This document shows positions 15,754 to 24,380 of a DNA stretch of 64,000 nt, piece by piece. Every line of letters begins with the position of its first letter. Positions within the stretch are counted from its first letter, which is position 1. The translations under genes were made by a program, and so were the position numbers. The notes beneath the pieces were generated by a model. It saw only the letters and a program-made list of their open reading frames with translations, ran no database searches and was not told the origin of the DNA. The DNA comes from Armatimonadota bacterium (GTDB taxonomy: Bacteria > Armatimonadota > Zipacnadia > Zipacnadales > JABUFB01), in the NCBI GenBank assembly GCA_013314775.1, contig JABUFB010000006.1, positions 124,001-188,000 of the forward strand. Direction: 5' to 3'.

Positions 15754-16473
15754 CTACAGGTCCCGCACGTCCATCTCAATGATCCGGGGCAAGGGGCGCT
15801 TGCGCGGCCTGTTCATCCCCCGCGCGATGATATACCCCGTCACGAACCCGCCAATGTGCGCCCAGTAGGCCACCGCCGCACCTGGCCCGAGTATACTCCC
15901 CAGGCCGGCGAACAACTGAAGCACAAACCACAGGAAGATGAAGAAGCCCGACGGGATCTCCAGGATCGTGATGAAGATCACCAGCACCACCAGCGTCCGG
16001 ATTGACGCCCCGGGCACCAGCACGAAATAAGCGCCCATCACCCCGGCGATCGCACCGCTGGCGCCCACCAGGCCCCGGTCAAGCAGCATCGGGTTCACCA
16101 GGAGCCCGAACACCGCCGACAGGCTGTGCGCCAGCGTGGCAACGATCCCGCAGAACAGGTAGAAGATCAGGTAGCGGATATGCCCCATACGGTCCTCGAC
16201 GTTGTCGCCGAAGACCCACAGAGCCAGCATGTTCGAACCGATGTGCAGAAGACCGCCGTGCAGGAAGATGGAGACGAGAAGCGTCTGGAACGCGAAGGCA
16301 GGCCCGACCGCCAGTAGCTCTCGCGAAAACAGGTAGGCAGGCTTGAAGGCCATGCGTTCCGCGAAGCCCCGGTCCACCCACTCGTACACGAACAGGGCGA
16401 TACAGACGAGTATGATCGCAACATTGACGTAGGGGACGCTGCGCGAACGGATGTTGTCGGATAGGGGTATCAT
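15754..16473 (-). CDS. Rhomboid family intramembrane serine protease
   Basis: A 239-residue polytopic membrane protein. The catalytic serine is in GASGAIAG and the catalytic histidine is in WAHIGGFVTG. HGGLLHIGSNMLALWVFG is the conserved helix 2/loop segment. It cleaves transmembrane helices of partner proteins; the substrate is unknown. It lies 54 bp after groEL on the same strand, but a strong hairpin sits in that gap, so groEL read-through may be limited. No clear Shine-Dalgarno precedes the ATG. Confidence 0.9.
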   Translation of the reverse strand: MIPLSDNIRSRSVPYVNVAIILVCIALFVYEWVDRGFAERMAFKPAYLFSRELLAVGPAFAFQTLLVSIFLHGGLLHIGSNMLALWVFGDNVEDRMGHIRYLIFYLFCGIVATLAHSLSAVFGLLVNPMLLDRGLVGASGAIAGVMGAYFVLVPGASIRTLVVLVIFITILEIPSGFFIFLWFVLQLFAGLGSILGPGAAVAYWAHIGGFVTGYIIARGMNRPRKRPLPRIIEMDVRDL

Positions 16474-16485
16474 TGAGGTGAGGGG

Positions 16486-16512
16486 GGAGGGGACGGGTTA
16501 GCCGTCCCCTCC
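16486..16512 (-). terminator. 11-bp hairpin after groEL
   Basis: GGAGGGGACGG (16486-16496) pairs perfectly with CCGTCCCCTCC (16502-16512) across a 5-nt loop. It lies between groEL and the rhomboid gene on the minus strand. No T-run follows. Confidence 0.55.
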
Positions 16513-16527
16513 TGTGCAGATGGAACG

Positions 16528-18174
16528 CTACATCATGCCGCCCATGCCACCCATGCCACCCATGCCACCCATATCGGGGGATGGTGTCGGCGGCTCTTCC
16601 TTCTCGATCTCTGCGAGAATGCTCTCGGTGGTCAGCACCATGCTGGCGATGCTTGCGGCATTCTCAAGCGCCGAGCGGGTGACCTTCAACGGGTCGGTAA
16701 TCCCGGCCTTGATCATGTCTTCGAACTCGCCGGTGACTGCGTTGAACCCTGTCTTCGCGCCCTTCTTCAATGCCTGGGCGACGATGACCGAACCCTCGAA
16801 GCCGCCGTTCTCGGCGATCATGCGCATCGGCTGCGCCAGGGCGCTGCGGATAATCTCCACACCGATCTTCTCGTCCTCGTCGGTGACTTCCAGCTCATCC
16901 AGCGCCGCCGCCGAATGCAGGAGAGCTGCGCCGCCGCCGGCGATGATACCCTCCTCCACCGCTGCGCGGGTAGCCGACAGCGCGTCCTCGAACCGGTGCT
17001 TCTTCTCCTTCAGTTCCGTCTCTGTGGCTGCGCCGACCTCGATAACCGCAACGCCGCCCGACAGCTTGGCCAGGCGCTCCTCGAGTTTCTCGCGGTCGTA
17101 GTCGGAATCCGTCTCGGCGATCTGTCGGCGAATCTGCTCGATGCGGCCCTTGATGGACGCGGGGCTTCCCGCACCCTCGACGATGGTGGTATCGTCGGCG
17201 GTCACGGTAACGCGGCCCGCCCGGCCGAGCTGATCCAGCCGGATGCTGTCAAGCTTCAGGCCGAGGTCCTCGGTGATGAAGGTCCCGCCAGTGAGGATCG
17301 CGATGTCCTCGAGCATGGCCTTCCGGCGGTCGCCGAAACCGGGGGCTTTGACTGCTACGGCGTTCAGCGCACCGCGCAGCTTGTTCACGACCAGGGTCGC
17401 CAGTGCCTCGCCCTCCACGTCTTCGCAGATGATCAGCAGTGGACGCCCGGCCTGAAGCACCTGCTCAAGCAGCGGGATGATGTCCATCGCGACGCTGATC
17501 TTCTTCTCATACAGGAGGATGTAGGGCTCCTCGAGCACCGCCGAGAGACTTTCGCGGTTGGTCATCATATACGGGGACAGGTAGCCCTTATCAAACTGCA
17601 TCCCCTCGACAAGTTCCAGCCGGTCCTCGATACTCTTGGACTCCTCGACGGTGATGACCCCGTCCTTGCCCACTTCGGTCATCGCGTCGGCAACCATCGC
17701 GCCAATCAGCTCGGAGTTCCCCGCGATCGATGCCACATTGCGCATTTGGTCCGGGGTCTTGACCTCAACGGCCATGCTCCGCATCTTCTCGATAGTCGCG
17801 GCTACTGCCTTGTCCATCCCGCGCTTCACGAACATTGGATTGGCTCCGGCGGCAATGGCCTTCAGGCCCGCCCGGAGCATGGACTGCGCGAGAACCGTGG
17901 CGGTGGTGGTTCCGTCGCCTGCCACGTCGTTGGTCTTCGACGCCACTTCCTTGAGAAGCTGGGCGCCCATGTTCTCGAACCGGTCCTTCAGCTCGATCTC
18001 CTTGGCCACCGTCACACCGTCCTTGGTGATGGTGGGGGACCCGAACTTCTTCTGCACCAGGACATTGCGGCCGGCTGGTCCAAGCGTCACCTTGACCGCA
18101 TCGGCAACGATGTTCGCACCGCGCTCCAGCGCCCGGCGCGCACTCTCGTCGTACAGTATCTCCTTGGGTGGCAT
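16528..18174 (-). CDS. groL: 60-kDa chaperonin GroEL
   Basis: A 548-residue chaperonin that folds proteins in an ATP-driven double ring with GroES. Conserved elements include [20 protein letters not shown], the ATP-site [12 protein letters not shown], and the terminal Gly-Met repeats [10 protein letters not shown]. The length is normal. It lies 85 bp after groES on the same strand and should share the CIRCE-controlled promoter upstream of groES. Confidence 0.98.
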   Translation of the reverse strand: MPPKEILYDESARRALERGANIVADAVKVTLGPAGRNVLVQKKFGSPTITKDGVTVAKEIELKDRFENMGAQLLKEVASKTNDVAGDGTTTATVLAQSMLRAGLKAIAAGANPMFVKRGMDKAVAATIEKMRSMAVEVKTPDQMRNVASIAGNSELIGAMVADAMTEVGKDGVITVEESKSIEDRLELVEGMQFDKGYLSPYMMTNRESLSAVLEEPYILLYEKKISVAMDIIPLLEQVLQAGRPLLIICEDVEGEALATLVVNKLRGALNAVAVKAPGFGDRRKAMLEDIAILTGGTFITEDLGLKLDSIRLDQLGRAGRVTVTADDTTIVEGAGSPASIKGRIEQIRRQIAETDSDYDREKLEERLAKLSGGVAVIEVGAATETELKEKKHRFEDALSATRAAVEEGIIAGGGAALLHSAAALDELEVTDEDEKIGVEIIRSALAQPMRMIAENGGFEGSVIVAQALKKGAKTGFNAVTGEFEDMIKAGITDPLKVTRSALENAASIASMVLTTESILAEIEKEEPPTPSPDMGGMGGMGGMGGMM

Positions 18175-18259
18175 AACTTCACCGTCTCCTTGTGGTCATC
18201 TCTTCTGCACACCACTCACTCGGCCACGCGCGAGATCCGCCGGCCATTACGGGGGCAGA

Positions 18260-18562
18260 TTACTCGTCGTCTTCGAGCGTGGCGTAGATCATGTCGGCGT
18301 CGATGATGATGAGTTCCTCACCATCCGACTTGATCTCGGTTCCACCGTACTTCGCGAACATCACGTGGTCGCCTTCCTTCACGTCAGGCGCCACTAGGCT
18401 GCCGTTGTCCAGACGGCGACCTTCTCCCACTGCAACGACGATCCCGAACTGCGGCTTCTTCTTCGCGCTTTCGGGCAAGTAGATCCCGCCCTGGGTGGAC
18501 TCTGCCTCGTCAGGGCGCACAAGAACGCGGTTGCCTAGAACTTTGAGAGCCGTAATGCGCAC
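18260..18562 (-). CDS. groS: 10-kDa co-chaperonin GroES
   Basis: A roughly 95-100 residue GroEL cap protein: LGNRVLVRPDEAE, QGGIYLPESAKKKPQFGIVVAVGEG, the mobile-loop region, and VMFAKYGGTEI. The start is ambiguous. GTG at 18562 overlaps the only Shine-Dalgarno sequence (AGGGAGGTG), so that site cannot serve it. The same site is 5 nt upstream of ATT (18556) and 8 nt upstream of ACG (18553). Alignment with usual GroES N-termini also favours those positions. The coordinates given are the longest frame. A CIRCE element and promoter lie upstream. Confidence 0.95.
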   Translation of the reverse strand: MRITALKVLGNRVLVRPDEAESTQGGIYLPESAKKKPQFGIVVAVGEGRRLDNGSLVAPDVKEGDHVMFAKYGGTEIKSDGEELIIIDADMIYATLEDDE

Positions 18563-18666
18563 CTCCCTTCGTTTTTTCTGCAGCCCCTATTGCAGCAATT
18601 GAGAGCGGGCGGCAAGCGCCCGCGTCGAGCCTCATGCCGGCCGGCAGCACTCACGCCGGGTGCGTA

Positions 18667-18695
18667 ATCATACCCGTTTTGGCATCCGCATGCAA
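18667..18695 (-). promoter_or_regulatory. Sigma-70-like promoter of groES-groEL
   Basis: On the minus strand TTGCAT (18695-18690) and TATGAT (18672-18667) are separated by exactly 17 bp. This is about 100 bp upstream of groES and directly next to the CIRCE element. Confidence 0.7.
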
Positions 18696-18699
18696 GCTC

Positions 18700-18726
18700 T
18701 TAGCACTCCCATGCGGCCAGTGCTAA
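18700..18726 (-). promoter_or_regulatory. CIRCE operator (HrcA binding site)
   Basis: TTAGCACTC (18700-18708), 9 nt, then CAGTGCTAA (18718-18726). It matches the CIRCE consensus at 17 of 18 inverted-repeat positions. It lies just upstream of the groES -35 box. HrcA, the repressor that reads CIRCE, is not encoded in the window. Confidence 0.9.
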
Positions 18727-18767
18727 CACGCCCCAACCCGCCCCATCTCGCGATGCCTTTTGTCAGG

Positions 18768-18944
18768 TCACTTCCCGCTTCCTTCGCCCCCGCCGAGGGC
18801 GAACAGCACACCGATTGCGGCGCCCATCAGGACGGCCACCACCGGATTGCTGGTCATCGGTCACCCGCCTCCTGCACACGCCGAGGCTCTGTGCAGACCG
18901 TAGCCCACCGCAGCACCGATTATCCCCGCAAGCACAACCTTCAT
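18768..18944 (-). CDS. DUF6132-like small membrane protein with in-frame TGA (candidate selenoprotein)
   Basis: From ATG 18944 the frame reads 27 residues (MKVVLAGIIGAAVGYG...SACAGGG), then TGA at 18863-18861, then in the same frame PMTSNPVVAVLMGAAIGVLFA and a stop at 18768. Read through, the 58-residue product has two hydrophobic helices around CAGGG-TGA-PMTSNP. From my knowledge of DUF6132 proteins, this region is normally CxxGxCPxTSNP. The TGA falls exactly on the second cysteine, with the first at the correct distance, so selenocysteine is the most attractive reading. Alternatives are a real stop (the second half has its own ATG with GGAGG ten bases upstream), a Cys-to-stop mutation or a sequencing error. 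A TTG at 18953 is an alternative start. The gene begins 66 bp after clpB on the same strand. Confidence 0.55.
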
Positions 18945-19009
18945 CCAGAGCAAGCTACCACATGCCTTTCATTCGGTCTCTTTCTTGCGTGCGACACTGA
19001 CAGGGGGCC

Positions 19010-21454
19010 TCAGCCCTCCTGCCCCTCCGCTACCACCAGGCGTAGCTTGATGGCGCCCTCCTGAGCATCCACCTGGATGGTGTCGCCTTCGGCAAACTCG
19101 CCCCGCAGGATCGCGCTGGAAATCGGATTCTCCACCTGTTTCTGGATCACCCGCCGCAAGGGTCTCGCACCGTATGCCGGGTCGTACCCCTCGCTCGCCA
19201 GCAGCCGCCTCGCCGCATCCGTCAGCTGCAGCGACATTCCCCTCTGCTCCAGGGCCTTCCTCACCCGCTCCACCATCAGGTCCACGATCTCCAGTATCTC
19301 GGCTTCAGTGAGTGCGTGGAAGACCACGATCTCGTCGATCCGGTTCAGCAACTCCGGCCGGAACACGTCCCGCAGCGCGGCCACCACTTCGTCGCGCATT
19401 TGCTCATAGTGCTCCTGGCGTCTCTCCGCGTCCCAGTCAGGCTGGGGCGGGCTGATAAACTGGCTGCCCACGTTCGAGGTCATGATCAGAACCGTGTTGT
19501 TGAAGTTCACAACACGCCCGGTGTTGTCAGTGAGCCGCCCGTCCTCAAGAATCTGCAACAGTATGTTGAAGACATCCGGGTGCGCCTTCTCAATCTCATC
19601 CAGCAGGATCACCCGGTACGGCCTGCGCCGCACCGCTTCTGTGAGCTGCCCGCCTTCCTCATAGCCCACATACCCCGGGGGCGCGCCGATGAGCCGCGAC
19701 ACTGCGTGCCGCTCCATGTACTCGCTCATGTCGATGCGAACCATGGCATCCTCGTCGTCGAACAGGAACTCGGCAAGCGCCTTGGCAAGCTCGGTCTTCC
19801 CGACCCCGGTCGGCCCCAGGAAGATGAAGGAGCCGATCGGCCGCCGCGGATCGCTCAGACCGGCGCGCGAACGCCGGATCGCTTCGGAGATCGCCACCAC
19901 CGCCTCATCCTGTCCCTTCACCCGGCGATGCAGCCGCTCTTCCATGCGCAGCAGCTTCTGCGCTTCTTCTTCAAACATCCGCGTGACCGGGATACCGGTC
20001 CATTCCGAGACGATCTGCGCAATGTCTTCGGCATCCACCACATCGTCCAGTTGCTCCACCCCGGCCCACTTCTCTTCCGCGACAGGTAGCCGCGCCGTAA
20101 GGTCGTCGATCTGCGCCTTGATCCGGTGTGCTTCCTCATACCGCCCCTGCGCAGCGGCATCCTGGCCCTGTTGGGTGAGTCGCTGGATTTCCTCCCGGAT
20201 CGCTTCGGGCTTCGGTGGCAAGTCGTAGGTCTCGATGCGCAGCTTGCTCGCCGCCTCGTCCACAAGGTCGATGGCCTTGTCCGGCATCTTGCGGTCGGAA
20301 ATGTACCGGTCCGACAGTTGTGCCGCGGCCAGCAGGGCCTCGTCGGATATGCGCACCCCGTGGTGCTCCTCGTACCGCGACCGCAACCCTTCCAGGATCT
20401 TCACCGTGTCCTCGACACTGGGCTCGTCGACGAACACCGGTTGGAACCGTCGCTCCAGCGCCGGGTCCTTTTCGATGTTCTCCCGGTATTCATCCAGCGT
20501 GGTCGCGCCGATGCACCGCATCTCGCCCCTTGCCAGGGCCGGCTTGAGCATATTCGAAGCATCCATCGCGCCTTCGGCAGCCCCGGCGCCAACCACCGTG
20601 TGTATCTCGTCGATGAAGACGATGATCTCGCCCTGCGCGGCGCGGATTTCGTCGATAACGCCCTTCAGCCGCTCCTCAAACTCGCCTCGGTACTTGCTCC
20701 CCGCCACCATGCTCGCCAGGTCCAGCGCAACCAGCTTCCGGTTCTGCAGCATCTCCGGCACGTTGCCGCTGACGATTTCCTGTGCCAGCCCCTCCACCAC
20801 CGCGGTCTTGCCAACCCCCGCGTCCCCGATAAGCACCGGGTTGTTCTTGGTGCGTCGCGACAGCACCTGGATGAGCCGCTTGATCTCCTTCTCGCGCCCG
20901 ATCACCGGGTCCAGCTTGCCCTCTCGCGCCAGGGCCGTCAGGTCCCGCGAGAATCGCTTCAAGGCTTCGTACTTGGACTCGGCGCCCGCGTCTGTCACTG
21001 AGTGGCTCCCCCGCAGGCCCTGCAGGGCCTTGAGGGTAGTCTCGATGGTGACTCCCGCCGAGGTGAGTATTCGCGCTGCCGGGGTCTGCCCGTCCTCGAG
21101 GATCGCCAGAAACAAGTGCTCGGTGGCGATGAACTGGTCGCCAAAACGCTGGCACACTTCCCACGCCTTGTCGAAGATCCGGCTGGTGTGCGGGGTTATG
21201 TAGATCTGCTGGGTGTCTCCGCCGCCCACCTGCACCTGGGGCCGGCTGCCCAGCTCGCGCTCAACCTGGTGCGTCAACCGGTCGACATCCACGCCCTGTT
21301 CCGCGAGAATCCGCGGAACCGTGCCTTTCTCTTGCTCCAGCATCGCCAGCAGGATATGCTCGGCGTCCAGTTGGTTGTGCTTATACCGCTGCAGCAGTTG
21401 CTGGCTGTGTGCAACGACTTCCTTCGCTGCGTTGGTCAATCGCTCGAAATCCAT
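19010..21454 (-). CDS. clpB: AAA+ disaggregase/unfoldase ClpB/ClpC family
   Basis: An 814-residue Hsp100 protein. It has a Clp N-domain with two repeats (about residues 1-145). The first AAA+ module has [15 protein letters not shown] and VIFIDEIH-type Walker B sequence ([10 protein letters not shown]). The middle region is short and contains an [14 protein letters not shown] segment. The second AAA+ module has [16 protein letters not shown] and [13 protein letters not shown]. The short middle domain and UVR-like segment resemble ClpC, while the heat-shock context with dnaK, dnaJ and hspR suggests a ClpB role. No ClpP-loop argument could be made. It is the last large gene of the HspR cluster. 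Confidence 0.93.
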   Translation of the reverse strand: MDFERLTNAAKEVVAHSQQLLQRYKHNQLDAEHILLAMLEQEKGTVPRILAEQGVDVDRLTHQVERELGSRPQVQVGGGDTQQIYITPHTSRIFDKAWEVCQRFGDQFIATEHLFLAILEDGQTPAARILTSAGVTIETTLKALQGLRGSHSVTDAGAESKYEALKRFSRDLTALAREGKLDPVIGREKEIKRLIQVLSRRTKNNPVLIGDAGVGKTAVVEGLAQEIVSGNVPEMLQNRKLVALDLASMVAGSKYRGEFEERLKGVIDEIRAAQGEIIVFIDEIHTVVGAGAAEGAMDASNMLKPALARGEMRCIGATTLDEYRENIEKDPALERRFQPVFVDEPSVEDTVKILEGLRSRYEEHHGVRISDEALLAAAQLSDRYISDRKMPDKAIDLVDEAASKLRIETYDLPPKPEAIREEIQRLTQQGQDAAAQGRYEEAHRIKAQIDDLTARLPVAEEKWAGVEQLDDVVDAEDIAQIVSEWTGIPVTRMFEEEAQKLLRMEERLHRRVKGQDEAVVAISEAIRRSRAGLSDPRRPIGSFIFLGPTGVGKTELAKALAEFLFDDEDAMVRIDMSEYMERHAVSRLIGAPPGYVGYEEGGQLTEAVRRRPYRVILLDEIEKAHPDVFNILLQILEDGRLTDNTGRVVNFNNTVLIMTSNVGSQFISPPQPDWDAERRQEHYEQMRDEVVAALRDVFRPELLNRIDEIVVFHALTEAEILEIVDLMVERVRKALEQRGMSLQLTDAARRLLASEGYDPAYGARPLRRVIQKQVENPISSAILRGEFAEGDTIQVDAQEGAIKLRLVVAEGQEG

Positions 21455-21503
21455 GGGTTCTCACTTCGCTTCGAAGCCCTCGCTCGCCACCGCGGGGCAT
21501 GTG

Positions 21504-21746
21504 TCATGGGTCGCTGTTACCGATCGCGTCTTCGTTCTCGCGCAGCAGTGCCGGCGCCTCGTGCGCCCGGTCCTCTGGAACCATCACACGCATCGGAGCA
21601 ATCCTCGCTCCGCTCACGTACGCCCCGAGGGTGAACGTCGGAATGCTGTGCACGGGGATTCCGCTCGCGCGCAGCTTGGCCGCTGCAGGATCCGCGTTCG
21701 TGTCGCCGAAGCCCGGGCTGAAACCAGCCTCCTGTACCCAGCCCAC
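21504..21746 (-). CDS. Small DUF2007-like protein between hspR and clpB
   Basis: From GTG at 21746 the frame gives 80 residues. It contains ADPAAAKLRASGIPVHS followed later by MRVMVPEDRAHEAPALL. This resembles the DUF2007 fold: an 'AeLakalLeaaGIpv' helix, then a strand and 'VpeedaeeAraiL'. DUF2007 proteins are small and of unknown, possibly regulatory, function. An upstream AGGGGAGCAGG lies in the 34-bp gap after hspR, a little far from the GTG. Longer frames reaching 21857 overlap hspR and look non-coding. The call rests on partial similarity and tight cluster position. Confidence 0.55.
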   Translation of the reverse strand: MGWVQEAGFSPGFGDTNADPAAAKLRASGIPVHSIPTFTLGAYVSGARIAPMRVMVPEDRAHEAPALLRENEDAIGNSDP

Positions 21747-21780
21747 CGGCCCGGCCGCTTTTTCCTGCTCCCCTGGGGGC

Positions 21781-22149
21781 TCAGAATTGCCTCGGCTGCT
21801 CCTCAGTCTGAATCTCAACGCGGACTCCACGGCTTGCCGGCAGGCTCTTCGGGCCATGCTCGATCAGATCCCGCAGACGTTCGATCTCCATCTGCTGCTG
21901 CTCGATCTGATCCAGCAGCTTGAGCACGATTTCCACCCCGGCCAGATTCACCCCGAGTTCCTGGGTGAGCCGCTGGATCTGCCCGAGTCGCTCGATATCG
22001 CGTTGGGAGTACAGGCGCACATTGCTCCGGGTGCGCCTGGGGTTCACCAGGCCCAGCCGCTCGTACGTCCGCAAGGTCTGGGGGTGGCACTGAACCAGCC
22101 GCGCGGCCACACTGATGTAGTACACCGGCTCGTCATTGGCGTGCGTCAT
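21781..22149 (-). CDS. hspR: Heat-shock repressor HspR (MerR family)
   Basis: A 122-residue MerR-type regulator. The winged-helix region reads YYISVAARLVQCHPQTLRTYERLGLV, then RLYSQRDIERL, followed by a coiled dimerisation helix (LDQIEQQQMEIERLRDLI). This matches HspR, which represses dnaK operons by binding HAIR elements and uses DnaK as co-repressor in actinobacteria. It lies 26 bp after dnaJ with a clear TGGAGG site. A HAIR-like operator precedes dnaK in this window, so autoregulation of the whole cluster is likely. Confidence 0.93.
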   Translation of the reverse strand: MTHANDEPVYYISVAARLVQCHPQTLRTYERLGLVNPRRTRSNVRLYSQRDIERLGQIQRLTQELGVNLAGVEIVLKLLDQIEQQQMEIERLRDLIEHGPKSLPASRGVRVEIQTEEQPRQF

Positions 22150-22174
22150 ATGTTACCTCCACATCCAGGTCGTC

Positions 22175-23293
22175 TCACTTCAAAGTCGTCGGCAGGTCCG
22201 CCCGCGGATCCTCATCCGTCACCCGCTCCAGTTCCTCCAGAAGCTCCCGCTGCTCCTTGCTCAGGCGCCGCGGAGGGACGATGGCCACGCGGACGAACTG
22301 GTCGGCGCGATTGCGGCTTCCAGGTATCTGGGGTCCCTGTCCGCGCAGCCGGAACTTCTGACCGCTCTTGGTCCCGGGTGGGATCTTCAGACTCACCTGG
22401 CCGTCAACCGTGGGCACACTGATCTTGGCACCCAGGGCCGCCTCCGTGAAGGATATCGGGACCTCGACCTCCACATCATCCCCCACGCGTTGGAAGAACG
22501 GGTGTTCCTGCACCTTGATTTGGAGGATCAGGTCGCCATTTGGGCCGCCATTGATGCCGCGGCCACCCTCGCCGGCCAGCCGGATCTTGCTCCCGGTCTT
22601 GACCCCGGGCGGCACCTTCACCTTGATCTGCCGCTCCCGCAGGACCTCACCGCCGCCCCGACATTTCGGGCACTGAGATACGACCATTTCTCCGGTTCCC
22701 TGGCAGTGCGGGCAGGCCCCCGCCATGCCGAAGATCCCGCTGCGCGCGCTCTGCCCCGTGCCGCCACAGGTGGGGCAGGTCTGGGTCTTCCCGCCGACAC
22801 CGCCGCACTCGGGGCAGACGTCCGCGATGCTCAGGTTGAGCTCTTTCTGGGTTCCGCGTACGGCTTCGGCGAAGGTCAGCGTCAGCTCGTGCGCAATGTT
22901 CGCGCCACGTTGCGGCTGGGGCTGCACCCGCGCTCTTTGCCTTCCCGACGACCGCCCGAAATCCCCGAAAATACTGCCGAAAATCTCCTCGAATGTCCCC
23001 GCTCCGAAGTTGGTGTACACAAAGTCCCGGACGTCGCCGCCCTGCCACTGCCCGCTTTGCTGGGCCTGTTGCCAGGCGGTCCCGAACTGATCATACTTCC
23101 TCCGCTTTTCCGGGTCGTTGAGCACCTCGAAGGCCTGGCTGATCTGCTTGTACTTTTCTTCAGCCGCCTTGTCCCCCGGGTTCACGTCGGGGTGATACTT
23201 GCGCGCGAGCTTGCGGTACGCCTTCTTGATTTCATCCGGAGACGCATCTCGCCGCACGCCAAGCAATTCGTAGAAATCTACTGTCGCGTCCAT
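22175..23293 (-). CDS. dnaJ: Chaperone DnaJ
   Basis: A 372-residue type I Hsp40. The J domain (residues 5-70) has the catalytic YHPDVN (HPD). A Gly/Phe region follows ([17 protein letters not shown]). Four zinc-binding CxxCxGxG repeats are present ([32 protein letters not shown]). The C-terminal peptide-binding domains are complete. It delivers clients to DnaK and stimulates its ATPase. It sits between hsp20 and hspR in the cluster. No grpE gene is present in the window. Confidence 0.97.
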   Translation of the reverse strand: MDATVDFYELLGVRRDASPDEIKKAYRKLARKYHPDVNPGDKAAEEKYKQISQAFEVLNDPEKRRKYDQFGTAWQQAQQSGQWQGGDVRDFVYTNFGAGTFEEIFGSIFGDFGRSSGRQRARVQPQPQRGANIAHELTLTFAEAVRGTQKELNLSIADVCPECGGVGGKTQTCPTCGGTGQSARSGIFGMAGACPHCQGTGEMVVSQCPKCRGGGEVLRERQIKVKVPPGVKTGSKIRLAGEGGRGINGGPNGDLILQIKVQEHPFFQRVGDDVEVEVPISFTEAALGAKISVPTVDGQVSLKIPPGTKSGQKFRLRGQGPQIPGSRNRADQFVRVAIVPPRRLSKEQRELLEELERVTDEDPRADLPTTLK

Positions 23294-23335
23294 AGGATCT
23301 CGCCGCTGTATTTCGTTGTTTCGCGCTCCATCCGT

Positions 23336-23758
23336 CTACCCGTTCTCGACCCGGATTGGAACCTCCACCGGCCCCTTCGGCCTTGCCTCCAGACGCCCCA
23401 CCTTCACCGTGAGCACGCCCTGTTTCAGACTCGCGGACACCTTCGACACATCCGCATCCGAGGGCAGCGGAATGACCCTCGCGAAGGACCCGGCCTTCCG
23501 CTCTGACCTGAGCAGCCTGCCCACAGGCGGTTGCCTCTTACCCGCCACCCTCAGCACGCCCTCGTCAGCCACCACGCGCACGCTCTCCGCGGTCACTCCG
23601 GGGACGTCGCACCGGACGATATACTCGTCAGCCGTCCGCGTGACGTCGGTCGGCGGCGCGAATGACGGGGCCGCCGGCCGCGACTTGCCTGCCGCGATAG
23701 CGTCCCGGAAAACCCGGTCGAATTGCTCCTGCAATTCCAGCACATCACCGAAGCGCAT
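23336..23758 (-). CDS. Small heat-shock protein Hsp20 (first copy upstream of dnaJ)
   Basis: A 140-residue alpha-crystallin domain protein: PPTDVTRTADEYIVRCDVPGV, FARVIPLPSDADVSKVSASLKQGVLTVKV (the A-x-x-x-n-GVL motif) and a C-terminal VEVPIRV, resembling the IxI/V oligomerisation motif. It holds unfolding proteins for DnaK/ClpB. It lies 42 bp before dnaJ and 52 bp after a second, divergent hsp20 gene. Confidence 0.92.
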   Translation of the reverse strand: MRFGDVLELQEQFDRVFRDAIAAGKSRPAAPSFAPPTDVTRTADEYIVRCDVPGVTAESVRVVADEGVLRVAGKRQPPVGRLLRSERKAGSFARVIPLPSDADVSKVSASLKQGVLTVKVGRLEARPKGPVEVPIRVENG

Positions 23759-23810
23759 GTCTCACCGCCTGCCATCTCTTCCTGGCCGATTCATGCTCCG
23801 CAGGTCCGCC

Positions 23811-24191
23811 TCACCGCCGCGCCACCACTGTCAGCACGCCCGCCTCCAGGGCCGCATTGACCTCTGAAGGCTCGAAGGCCAGGCTGAAGGACCTGGAAAA
23901 CCTCCCCGCCGGCCGCTCAGCCACCAGAAACTGCTCGCCCTCACCGTCGCGTTCCCGCATGCCGTCAATCGTCAACACGTTGCCGTCGAGCACCACATTG
24001 ATGCTCTCCCGGGTCATTCCGCAGACCTCAAGCTCCACCACGATGCCATCTTCGGTGGCGCGGATGTCCGCTGGCGGCGTCCACCGCCGGCCAACCGGAG
24101 CAGGCTGGACCGGGAAGGCCTCGTCCAGTAGGGATCGCAGCCGAACTCGCAGCCGGGCAATGTCCTCATATCGCCGATCCAGATAGGCCAC
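23811..24191 (-). CDS. Small heat-shock protein Hsp20 (second copy)
   Basis: A 126-residue alpha-crystallin domain protein: PADIRATEDGIVVELEVCGM, RFSRSFSLAFEPSEVNAALEAGVLTVVARR. It is only modestly similar to its neighbour and lacks a C-terminal IxI tail, so the two may form hetero-oligomers or differ in assembly. It lies 189 bp after dnaK; the gap holds a strong hairpin. Confidence 0.9.
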   Translation of the reverse strand: MAYLDRRYEDIARLRVRLRSLLDEAFPVQPAPVGRRWTPPADIRATEDGIVVELEVCGMTRESINVVLDGNVLTIDGMRERDGEGEQFLVAERPAGRFSRSFSLAFEPSEVNAALEAGVLTVVARR

Positions 24192-24335
24192 GTCGCATCA
24201 CCTGCTACCCCTGACTTGGGGGACTGGCATCCCAGCTCGCGCCGTGTGCGAACTTGATGCCAGTGCCCCATGCACAGCGACTCGTTGCTTCATCGTGCCC
24301 ACCCACGCCGTCTATTGCAGAGCGGGCCCCGGCAT

Positions 24336-24362
24336 CCAGGTCCGAGCCTCACCCGGACCTGG
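24336..24362 (-). terminator. 9-bp hairpin after dnaK
   Basis: CCAGGTCCG (24336-24344) pairs with CGGACCTGG (24354-24362) across 9 nt, and GGCA/TGCC outside extends it with one bulge. It lies between dnaK and the hsp20 genes, so it could end most dnaK transcripts or protect their 3' ends. Confidence 0.45.
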
Positions 24363-24380
24363 TGCCTGTACCCAATGCGG

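Noticed and set aside
18861-18863. Plain stop codon with two independent mini-genes.
   Set aside because: Not fully excluded: the second half has its own ATG and SD. I prefer read-through because the frame, cysteine position and helix layout match one family.
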